Shown piece by piece: positions 13,719 through 22,100 of a stretch of DNA of 64,000 nucleotides. Each line of letters opens with the position of its first letter. The first letter of the stretch is position 1. Origin of the DNA: Amycolatopsis lexingtonensis (GTDB taxonomy: Bacteria; Actinomycetota; Actinomycetes; Mycobacteriales; Pseudonocardiaceae); the NCBI RefSeq assembly GCF_014873755.1, contig NZ_JADBEG010000001.1, positions 8,592,501-8,656,500 of the forward strand, written 5' to 3'. A program made the translations under genes and the position numbers. The notes beneath the pieces were generated by a model, which worked only from the letters and a program-made list of their open reading frames with translations, searched no databases and was not told the origin of the DNA.

Positions 13719-14582
13719 CTATGGTCTCAACCAATCGCTGTCAGGCTTGGCAACGAGCCTGGCGTTACTGTAGGCCCAATTCATTTCCAACGGGGTGTAT
13801 CCTCGGTAACTGTAGTCACCATCGATCTCGACGGGCAGCGCAAAATCTACTCTGGCGGCCGTGTCAAGACAGATTGGCAGCAGCAACTGCAGGCGTCCCG
13901 GCTCATTGCCAGGCCAGTAAAATTGAGGAATCGCGGCACGATAACTCTGCTTGACCCTGAACTCAGCGTGCTTGAGCGCGGTCTCGAACGCCCGGTGTCG
14001 CCGTTCGACCGTGTCCGGGTCGTCACCCTGGAAGTGAGGAGGAAAGCGGCTGACTCGGTCAATGAGAGCGTGGTCCTGCAATATCAGTCGCCGTGACGTG
14101 TCGTACACGAGGTGCTCGGGCTTATCGAAGTACGTTGCGCGCTCTGGTAGCGTCGCGAAGTGGTTGAGTCGGCGATCAGCGTCGGTGACAAACTCAATAA
14201 AGTGCCAAGGGCCGTGTTGGGTGTTGCGCGCCTGATCCAGCAGGCCGAAAATCTCTCGATAGCGTTCAGTTACAAGTCCAGTATTAAAGCTGGCCCACTT
14301 CTGATCGGCGCTCACGCTAATCCGGTCTTGCTCGCGCAGCCGTCTAAACGTGTAGTCGATGTAGCGTCCTAAAACAGGGAATGCCTCAGGTCGATCCGCG
14401 ATCTCGGGTACCGGATGATCCCATGACTCAGGCCTGGCTAGCGTCTCGGCGAGATACTTTAAGTGGCGATACCGGACTAGCATCGGCCAAGTGCAGAACC
14501 CCTGGAAGCTGCTCAGCGGTTTGGTGTACGGGGTCTCGTTGGCAGGCTTCGGACGGTCTGGCGCAATCATGTTATCGTTCAT
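13719..14582 (-). CDS. DUF3825-domain protein
   Basis: ATG at 14582 (MNDNMIAPDRP) lies directly behind GGAGGAGAC. The 287-residue protein has the features I know from DUF3825: an N-terminal FNTGLVTE-type strand (residues about 99-106), a WHFIEF and LPERATYF central part and a C-terminal LLLPICLDTAARVDFALPV, Y.G.TPLEM, WAYSNARL and PDSDWL set. The biochemical role of DUF3825 is not established as far as I know. It often occurs alone or fused to RNA- or nucleotide-related modules in accessory DNA, and this gene sits about 1.2 kb from a Gabija-like system. The codon use is less GC-biased than the core chromosome. Confidence 0.75.
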   Translation of the reverse strand: MNDNMIAPDRPKPANETPYTKPLSSFQGFCTWPMLVRYRHLKYLAETLARPESWDHPVPEIADRPEAFPVLGRYIDYTFRRLREQDRISVSADQKWASFNTGLVTERYREIFGLLDQARNTQHGPWHFIEFVTDADRRLNHFATLPERATYFDKPEHLVYDTSRRLILQDHALIDRVSRFPPHFQGDDPDTVERRHRAFETALKHAEFRVKQSYRAAIPQFYWPGNEPGRLQLLLPICLDTAARVDFALPVEIDGDYSYRGYTPLEMNWAYSNARLVAKPDSDWLRP

Positions 14583-14756
14583 GTCTCCTCCGGTAGCGGT
14601 CAAGTGTGGTTGTCGAGATAGCTACTAATGCGTTACTGCCGGAGGGGAACAGTGCCCGATTGGAGACGCGACCGTTAGTTCAAAGTTATCGTCGACTATT
14701 GAGACTTGATGTGGCTCGTTTCCGGGCGGCTGGGTAGGCGGTGTGGATGACCCAGC

Positions 14757-15374
14757 TCACCGTTTGGCTGCTCGGGTCACTCGTACGGTCACAGCCCGGA
14801 AGTCTTCTACGGCCCTCTCCAAGCCTTGGCTTGCTCGCTTCCATCCGCGCGACGACGTCGTGGGCGCCTTCATGAGGTCAGTGAGCGCGTCGAGTAGCCC
14901 ATGAGCCGCTCGGCGCAGGTCCTCGTTGCCAGCCAGAGATACGCGAGTCAGGACAAGTGACGCGCGTTCCATTGGCCCAGCTACGGCGCTCCAGGCGAAG
15001 TCGTTTGCGCTCCGGCGGAGGTCAACTGCCCGCGTTAGCGCGGCGGCCCGTTGCTGTATTGCGTTGTCGCCTCGGGCGAAGAGGTCGCTCATGATGCTGA
15101 CTCCGGACGCAACGGCCGGCAGGCCACCCGAGCGCACCTTGACGGCTTCAAGGGCCATCCTGACGCCGTAAACTGCGGCCATCGCCTCGGCTGCCAGCAT
15201 GGCCAGCCGTTCGCGTTCGTCCCGCCTGCGCTGGCGCCACGGCTGGAACAGGGCGACGAAGACGGCTGCAACGGTAGCTCCGGCACCGAAAATCTGGCCG
15301 ATGGCCGACCACCAAGCTGCTTCCGTCGCGGAGTCGCCGAAGAGGTGCGTGAGCATGTGCTCGTGATACACCAC
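14757..15374 (-). CDS. Single-span membrane protein with helical domain, 205 aa
   Basis: GTG at 15374 or the ATG six codons later may be the start. One membrane helix lies near the N-terminus (about residues 20-44, WWSAIGQIFGAGATVAAVFVALF), followed by a basic RQRRRDERER stretch and about 150 residues of helical, coiled-coil-like sequence. Proteins of this design are common unknowns in actinomycete islands next to defence genes. No motif for an enzyme is present. Confidence 0.6.
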   Translation of the reverse strand: MVYHEHMLTHLFGDSATEAAWWSAIGQIFGAGATVAAVFVALFQPWRQRRRDERERLAMLAAEAMAAVYGVRMALEAVKVRSGGLPAVASGVSIMSDLFARGDNAIQQRAAALTRAVDLRRSANDFAWSAVAGPMERASLVLTRVSLAGNEDLRRAAHGLLDALTDLMKAPTTSSRGWKRASQGLERAVEDFRAVTVRVTRAAKR

Positions 15375-15696
15375 TCATCGTCCATGACCTCAAGACGCGC
15401 GAGCCGATCATTCGGCAACTAGCTCCGCTGTCGGTAAGAAACTGACGACTGCTGCAGCCTGATCACTCGAAAGTTTAACGGAGCCACGTAACACCGGGTC
15501 GCTACGCTGTTCATGATCTCCTGATGAGCCTACATTCGCCCCGGAAGTTCGCTATCGGGTGACGGTGGCGATTTCGCGTAACGGCATGCGGCCTTCGAGC
15601 GACCATGTCAACATCAACTTCGATATCTGTGGGATATAAAGGCGAGGAGGATGCTCGCAGCCATCGAGTGACGATCTGGGTAGCTTACGCCCAGGG
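15375..15696. other. Gene-free region upstream of the defence operon
   Basis: About 320 bases between divergent genes. The stretch is low in GC for this genome and contains no frame with a binding site. Apart from the promoter at 15697-15725 I see no strong repeat or operator. Confidence 0.35.
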
Positions 15697-15725
15697 CTGA
15701 CACCGCGAAGTAGTCGCCGTATACT
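15697..15725 (+). promoter_or_regulatory. Strong promoter of the Gabija-like operon, short or no leader
   Basis: CTGACA (15697-15702) and TATACT (15720-15725) are separated by exactly 17 bases, a near-consensus vegetative promoter. With the start codon at 15736, transcription would begin at about 15731-15733, leaving almost no leader; the GAGGG at 15726-15730 would then fall outside the RNA. The defence genes may be read from a leaderless mRNA. Confidence 0.65.
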
Positions 15726-15735
15726 GAGGGAACCC

Positions 15736-17334
15736 ATGCTTACCAAGATTGTCATTAAGAACTACCGAAGCTTTCGAGACTTCACGCTTGAGTTTGACCC
15801 TAAGATGAACATCTTGGTGGGCGACAACGATGCGGGCAAGTCAACCATCCTTGAGGCGATCGGGCTTGCCCTGACGGGTCGTGTTCGTGGTCGGCCGTTA
15901 CTGCAGGAGTTGTCGCCGTATATGTTCCATATGGGCGCCGCCGCCGAATACATTAAGGGGGTTCAGGAGGGGCGCCCGGTTCAGCCGCCCGAGATTATTA
16001 TTGACCTCTTTCTGGATGCTGACTCAGCGCCGCCTGAAATTCAGGGAACGAATAACCTTTGTAAGACTAACGCGCCCGGTGTTCGCATTCGTGCTCACCT
16101 CAACGAGGACTATGAAGATGAGTATCGCGAGTTTGTGAAAAACCCCGATCAGGTCAAGCTGATCCCGACCGAGTACTACCGAGTTGACTGGCTGGCTTTT
16201 TCGGGCAACGGCGTCACGTTCCGGAGCGTCCCAGCGACAGCTTCACTTATTGACGCCGCCAGCATCCAGCTGCAGAGTGGCGTTGACTACTACTTCAACG
16301 GCATCCTCAACTCCCATCTTGCGCCGGCTGATCGCGTTGGACTTGCTCGGACCTATCGCGGCTTGCGCGAAGAGTTTTCTGAGAGTGCTGCTATTCAGGA
16401 TATCAACAAAAAGCTCCGTGGTGATCCCGCTGATGTTAGCGAACGCACGCTTACCTTAGGTATCGATGTCTCGCAGCGAACGAGCTGGGAAAGCAGTATC
16501 GTGCCACATCTGGACAATCTGCCCGTGCAGTACGTCGGTAAGGGTGAGCAGAGCACGCTAAAGATCCTTCTTGCTCTGAACAAGAAGGTTGATGACGCTC
16601 ATGTCGTCCTCGTTGAAGAACCCGAAAATCACTTGTCTTTTCCAAACCTGGGCAAACTTGTTAAGAGGATCAAAGATAAGTGCAGCGGCAAGCAAGTATT
16701 CGTTACCACTCACAGCTCGTATGTACTCAATAAGCTTGGGCTTGAAAGTCTGGTACTCCTGTCGCTGACGCAGGGGATTCGTCTCAATGCGCTGTCGCGC
16801 AGTACGCAAGACTACTTCCGCAAGCTGTCGGGCTACGACACACTTCGCGTCGTTCTGGCACGCAGAAGCATCCTGGTTGAGGGGCCTTCGGACGAGCTTG
16901 TAGTTCAGCGGGCGTACCTTGATGTGCATGGGTGCCTGCCGGTGGATGGTGGCGTAGATATCATCAACGTGCGCGGGCTGTCGTTCAAACGCTTCCTGGA
17001 TATCGCCGCTTTGCTGCCGCAGAATCAAGTTGATGTCGTAACCGATAACGATGGTAAAGAAGCTGCCGAGGTTAAAGCTGGATACGTCGCTTACGATCAG
17101 TACGGGAATATCGGCGTCCATGTCGGCGAAAACGCGGCATACAAGACGCTGGAGCCGCAGTTGCTCTTGGCTAATGATCGAGCGACGCTAAACGGCGTCC
17201 TTGGGCAGGACTTCGACACCGACGACGAGCTGTTGAAGTACATGAAGAACAATAAGACAACGTGCGCCCTCGCCATCTTCTCAAGCTCGACCACCATCAA
17301 CATGCCGGGATACATTAAGAATGCCGTCGCATAA
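15736..17334 (+). CDS. gajA: OLD-family ATPase/TOPRIM nuclease, GajA-like
   Basis: The 532-residue protein has an ABC/SMC-type ATPase followed by a TOPRIM nuclease. Walker A is GDNDAGKST (residues 29-37), the signature area includes KGEQSTLKILLAL, Walker B is LVEEPENHL (about 291-300), and an H-loop with TTHSS follows. The TOPRIM part has ILVEGPSDE (about 379-387, acidic first motif) and VVTDNDG (about 434-440, DxD). In Gabija, GajA cuts phage DNA when nucleotide levels fall and works in a complex with GajB. The following gene is a UvrD-type helicase overlapping by 14 bases, which is why I call it GajA rather than a lone OLD nuclease. The size is close to known GajA (about 580 residues). Confidence 0.85.
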   Translation: MLTKIVIKNYRSFRDFTLEFDPKMNILVGDNDAGKSTILEAIGLALTGRVRGRPLLQELSPYMFHMGAAAEYIKGVQEGRPVQPPEIIIDLFLDADSAPPEIQGTNNLCKTNAPGVRIRAHLNEDYEDEYREFVKNPDQVKLIPTEYYRVDWLAFSGNGVTFRSVPATASLIDAASIQLQSGVDYYFNGILNSHLAPADRVGLARTYRGLREEFSESAAIQDINKKLRGDPADVSERTLTLGIDVSQRTSWESSIVPHLDNLPVQYVGKGEQSTLKILLALNKKVDDAHVVLVEEPENHLSFPNLGKLVKRIKDKCSGKQVFVTTHSSYVLNKLGLESLVLLSLTQGIRLNALSRSTQDYFRKLSGYDTLRVVLARRSILVEGPSDELVVQRAYLDVHGCLPVDGGVDIINVRGLSFKRFLDIAALLPQNQVDVVTDNDGKEAAEVKAGYVAYDQYGNIGVHVGENAAYKTLEPQLLLANDRATLNGVLGQDFDTDDELLKYMKNNKTTCALAIFSSSTTINMPGYIKNAVA

Positions 17335-18355
17335 CAATCGGGCCGTCATTGCGGCGGCGGGATCGCGGAAGACTCAGCATGTCATCGATAGTGCGCTGAG
17401 CAACAGTGCTGAACGCGTGCTGGTAACTACGTATACCAACGAGAACCTACTCCAGTTGAGGAGTCGGATGGCGGCCGTCAGGGGTTCTATCCCGTCAAAT
17501 ATTACCTTGACGGGATGGTTTACGTTGCTGCTAAACGAGTGCGCTCGGCCGTATCAGAGTAGTGTTTTGGGTGAGGTTGGGTTGATTCGAGGTCTCGACT
17601 TTACCGGACAACGGCCTATCTATGTAGGTCAAAACACGCCAAGACAGTACTATCTTGATAGTCGCCGAGACGCTTACAGGGATGAGTTATCCGCGCTCGC
17701 CGTTAAGGCTAACGAGGCGTCCGGCGGAGCGGTCGTGCGTCGCCTGTCGGAGATGTTCGATCATATCTACATCGACGAAGTTCAAGACTTGGCTGGCTAC
17801 GATCTCGACTTACTTGATCTGCTAATGCGGTCGCCGATTGCTGTCACCATGGTTGGCGACCCGCGACAGGCGACGTTTTCGACTAATAACAACCGGAAGA
17901 ACAAGAAGCATAAAGGGAGCGGGATTGCTAGCTGGCTTAACGAGCGTGTCAATCTTTGCGAAATCGAACCGCGGGCGGTGAGCTACCGTTGCAACCAGGA
18001 AATCTGCGATTTTGCTGACGGGCTTTATCCTGAAATGCCCGCCACGACTTCAATGAATAGCGAAACTACCGGCCACGACGGCGTGCTTGCTATTAAGCCA
18101 TCGGATGTATCGGAGTATGTTGCTGAGCATGACCCTGTGGTACTCCGATATGATAAGAGGGCAGACACTGCAGGCTTGAATGCGATCAACATCGGCGTAT
18201 CAAAGGGTAGCACCTATGATCGAGTTCTGATTTTTCCAACTGGCCCAATGAAGAAGTACTACCAGTCTCGCAACCCATTGGACGCCGGGGCTCGGGAAAA
18301 ACTTTATGTGGCGGTGACGCGGGCGAAGTACAGTGTTGCGTTTGTGATTCCTTAG
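17321..18355 (+). CDS. gajB: UvrD/PcrA-like helicase, GajB-like, short form
   Basis: This 344-residue SF1 helicase starts with ATG inside the last codons of the nuclease gene. Motif I is AAAGSRKT (residues 11-18): the Lys is kept but Arg replaces the usual second Gly of GSGKT. Motif II is IDEVQD (151-156), motif III is VGDPRQAT (178-185), and the C-terminal LYVAVTRAKYSV is motif VI. It is clearly shorter than the well-known Bacillus GajB (about 490 residues), lacking much of the inserted subdomains. In Gabija, GajB senses nucleotides or DNA ends and activates GajA. The pair is therefore Gabija-like with a minimal helicase; a related, separately named OLD-UvrD system cannot be excluded. Confidence 0.8.
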   Translation: MPSHNNRAVIAAAGSRKTQHVIDSALSNSAERVLVTTYTNENLLQLRSRMAAVRGSIPSNITLTGWFTLLLNECARPYQSSVLGEVGLIRGLDFTGQRPIYVGQNTPRQYYLDSRRDAYRDELSALAVKANEASGGAVVRRLSEMFDHIYIDEVQDLAGYDLDLLDLLMRSPIAVTMVGDPRQATFSTNNNRKNKKHKGSGIASWLNERVNLCEIEPRAVSYRCNQEICDFADGLYPEMPATTSMNSETTGHDGVLAIKPSDVSEYVAEHDPVVLRYDKRADTAGLNAINIGVSKGSTYDRVLIFPTGPMKKYYQSRNPLDAGAREKLYVAVTRAKYSVAFVIP

Positions 18356-18371
18356 TTCGAGCGTGGAATTT

Positions 18372-18830
18372 CTACGCATTGCCTCGGTGGGGGAACCGAC
18401 CTCTCGGTCGCAATTCGATCCCATCGGCAAGCAAGTACTCTCGCACCGTGCTCGCGACGACGTGATACCGCTTTGCAATCCTGTCGAGCGTCCAGCCGTT
18501 CGCGTACAGTCCGACGGCCTCATGTACCTGCGCCGGCGTCAGCTTCGAGCACCTCGTCGTAATGCCCAGTCCCTGGAGCCGCTTCAAGATCGTCGTGCGG
18601 TGCACGCCGAGTTCATTGGCGATCTGCTGCATGCTGGCTCCGGCCTCGTGCCGAGCGATCATCTGACCCACTTCTTCGGGGGTGAGTTGACGTTGCGTCT
18701 GATACGGCCGAGACACGGGCCCGACGTCCGGGAGGGTATCTGGCCAGGTGGCGGCCATCTCTAGGAGGCGTCGGGCTGGTGGGGAAGGGTTTGCAAAGGC
18801 CTCGAAGACCTGCACGTACGCAAGCCGCAC
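18372..18830 (-). CDS. Protein with two helix-turn-helix units, 152 aa
   Basis: Two homeodomain-like HTH segments are seen: RQLTPEEVGQMIARHEAGAS followed by QQIANELGVHRTTILKRL, and SKLTPAQVHEAVGLYANGW followed by LDRIAKRYHVVASTVREYL. The start is uncertain: GTG at 18830 or ATG at 18758 (MAATWPDTLP). This double arrangement is typical of C-terminal parts of recombinases and of small island regulators, so it may be a stand-alone regulator or the remains of an integrase/resolvase. It converges on the helicase gene and lies at the right edge of the low-GC accessory DNA. Confidence 0.6.
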   Translation of the reverse strand: MRLAYVQVFEAFANPSPPARRLLEMAATWPDTLPDVGPVSRPYQTQRQLTPEEVGQMIARHEAGASMQQIANELGVHRTTILKRLQGLGITTRCSKLTPAQVHEAVGLYANGWTLDRIAKRYHVVASTVREYLLADGIELRPRGRFPHRGNA

Positions 18831-19178
18831 GTTTTGTCGGCTGTGCCGGCCGGCCCGCCGTGCGCGTCATCGGTCAGCCTGTCGGCGGGCAGGTAAGTGG
18901 CCGGGCCGGGCAGTGCGTCCGGCAGTTCCAGGTTCTCCGGTGCAGGCCGGTGGCTCGCAGGGCTTGAACGGGTCGTCCGGGTGGCGACCACTTGGTCCAC
19001 GACGTTCCCGCGCACCTTCCCGACCGACTGCCGGCCGGGCGACTCACCGCGACCGGCGACGCGTGCTGCCGGCGAACGTTCCACTATGGACTGATTGCCC
19101 ACCTTCTCGGATGCCGGAACGGCCCCTCTCGCGGACGATGACCGGTGAGCGGTAGCCGAGTCGAGGGGTCCGAGGTCG
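18831..19178. other. Gene-free stretch at the right edge of the accessory region
   Basis: These 348 bases are fully GC-rich, unlike the DNA to the left, so the change in composition falls near 18.4-18.9 kb. I see no tRNA, no integrase site that I can name and no gene with a binding site. The promoter for the large surface protein should be here. Confidence 0.35.
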
Positions 19179-22100
19179 ATGAGTGGTGTGGTGTTCGGTG
19201 CCCGGAAGTCCCGGCGAGGGGTGTCCGGGCTGCTGGTCGTGGTGCTCCTGGCGCTCGGTGTGCTCGCGCCCGGCACGGCGCCTCGCGCGTCGGCCGCCGA
19301 GGCGCGGAGCTGCGGGTTCGCCACGGCGGGCACCGGTACCTACGCCCGGACGCTGTGCTGGTTCGACCTGTCCGGCTACAGCGCGGCGGAGGCCACGTCG
19401 CCGGCGGGCCAGCGGTTGGTGTTCGCGCTGCCCGGCGGCTACCGGCTCTCGGCCACCCTCACCGTGTCCGGCGGCCCGGTCGCGCCGAGCGCGCTACCCA
19501 CCTACTCGGCCGCTTACCTGGGCAACTCCGGCCACTACACCGGGGTGCCGGGCCGGCCGGCGCTGTACCAGACCGCCAGTGGCACGACGACCGTTGCCGC
19601 GCTGACCGACATCGTCGCCACCGACGCGAGCGGCGCGGTGGTGAAGGGCTACGGCCTGGTGGGCGCGGACGTCGAATCGACGGACGTCGGCGAGTCGATC
19701 GAGTGGACCTCGTCCGCTCCGATCGAGTCGCTGACCGCGGACGGTTCCGGGCCGGGCATCGGCAACGCGTGCGGGGGTGGCTACACCGGCATCGGCACCC
19801 GGACCGTGCACTGTGCCGGCCGGGTGAACGCCAAGAAGACCGGCACCGCGATCGTCGCCGCGGAGGATCCGGCCACCTTCACCCAGCGCATGGTGGGCGG
19901 CGGACGGCAGGCGGTCGGGTTCGGGGTGCTGGTCTCGAGCCTCCAGATGGCCAAGAAGGTGGTGCGGGGATTCGCCGGTGACTCGTTCGCCGTCTCGGTC
20001 GCGTCGTCGGGCGGGGCCGTGCTGGGCTCGGCCGATACGCAGGGCGGCACGTCGGCGACCACCGGCGAGGTCACCGTGCTGGCCGGAGCGCGCGGTGGCG
20101 ATTACACCCTGCGCGAGGCGGCCACTTCGGGCCTCGAATCCAATTACGACAGATCGTGGACCTGCACCCGCAACGGCGCCGCGGACAGCGAGCTGCCCAG
20201 TGGTGACGCGGGTGGCTCGGTCCGGGTGCACATCGGCATCGGCGACTTCGTCTCCTGCACGGTCACCAACACCGCGAAGGCGGCGACCCTGCAATTGGTG
20301 AAGCACGCGGCCTCGCCGGTGGACGTGAACGGCAACGGGATCACCGACGCGGGTGACACGATCGGGTACACCTTCACCGTCACCAACACCGGCGCGCTGG
20401 CGCTGCACGACATCGCCGTGACCGACGCCAAGGCCGGCGTCGTCACCTGCCCCCGGCCGGCGCTCGCCCCGGGAGAGTCCCAGACCTGCACCGCGCGGAC
20501 CCCCTACCCGATCAGCAAGGCGGACGAGTCGGACGGCGCCGCGCTGAACACCGCGACGGCGTCCGGGCTGCCGCCGGGCGTGACCACCAGGGTGACGTCG
20601 AACCCGTCGTCCACCCGTACGCCCACCGAGTCGCCGAAGCCCGCGCTGACGCTGAAGAAGTCCGCTTCCCCCGACGACCCGGAGGCCTATACCGCCGGGC
20701 GTCGGATCACCTACTCGTTCCTGGTCACCAACACCGGCAACGTGCCGCTGGGCGAGGTCGGGGTCGACGAGACCGCGTTCTCCGGCAGCGGCGTCCTGTC
20801 CACGCCGGTCTGTCCCGTCGCCACGCTCGCCCCCGGCGCCAGTACGACGTGCACCGCCACGTACGTGCTGACGCAGGACGACGTCGACTCGGGCCTGCTG
20901 CACAACACCGCCATCGCGCACGGCAAGCAGCCCGGCTCTCCCGACCCGACGACCTCGAATCCCGCCACCGTGTCCGTTCCGACGCCGGCGCACCCGGCGA
21001 TCACGCTGGTCAAGACCGCCGAGCCGACGATCGTCGGGCGCGCGGGCCAGGTCGTGACCTACACGTTCACCGTGACCAACACCGGTGACGTGACGCTGCG
21101 CGGGGTCGGGGTCGACGAGACCCGGTTCACCGGCTCCGGTCCCGCGCCCGCGATTTCCTGCCCGGACGCGGTGCTCGCACCCGGGGCGTCCCAGACGTGC
21201 CGCGCGACCTACCCGGTCACCCAGGCGGACATCGACGCGGGCTCGATCGAGAACACCGCGGTCGCGCACGGCACGGCCCCGCGCGCGACCGAGCCGACCA
21301 CCTCGGCGCCCTCCTCGGCGAAGGTGACCGCCGACCGTTCCGCCGCGCTCGCGCTGGTGAAGTCGGCCGCCCCCGGCGCGGTCGCCGCCGCGGGCGAGCC
21401 GGTGCGCTACTCGTTCCTGGTGACCAACACCGGGAACGTGACGCTGACCGACGTGACCGTCACCGAAGAGGCCTTCAGCGGCAGCGGATCGCTGTCGGCG
21501 GTCTCCTGCCCGGCGGGAGCCGCCGTGGTGCCCGTGCTGGCGCCCGGCCAGACCGTCACCTGCACCGCGGATTACACCGTGACCCAGGCCGACCTCGACG
21601 CCGGCCGGATCACCAACAGCGCGACCGCGGCCGGCACCCCGCCCGGTGGCCTGCCGACGGTGACCACCCCGCCCGCGTCCGCGGTCGTCACGGCGCGCGG
21701 TGGAGCCGCGCTGACGCTGGTCAAGTCGGTCGAGCCGGCCACCGTGGACGGCGCCGGGCACACCGTCACCTACCGGTTCGCCGTGACCAACACCGGCAAC
21801 CGCACGCTCACCTCGGTGGCCGTGCGCGAAACCGCGTTCACCGGTACCGGGACGCCGCCCGTCATCGCGTGCCCGTCGGACACCCTGGCCCCCGGCCAGG
21901 CCGTCACCTGCACCGCCACCTACACCCTCACCCAGGCCGACGCGGACGCCGGCTCGGTGACCAACACCGCCGAGGCGACCGGCAGTCCGCCACAGGGTGA
22001 CCCGGTGACCTCCGGCCCGTCCCAGGCGACGGTGACCGTACCGGGCAGGCCGGGGCTGTCGCTGGTGAAGTCGGCGGACGGCGGGCACTTCGAGGCCGGG

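Noticed and set aside
1..18830. CRISPR array or cas genes in the accessory region
   Set aside because: No regularly spaced repeats or Cas motifs are visible.
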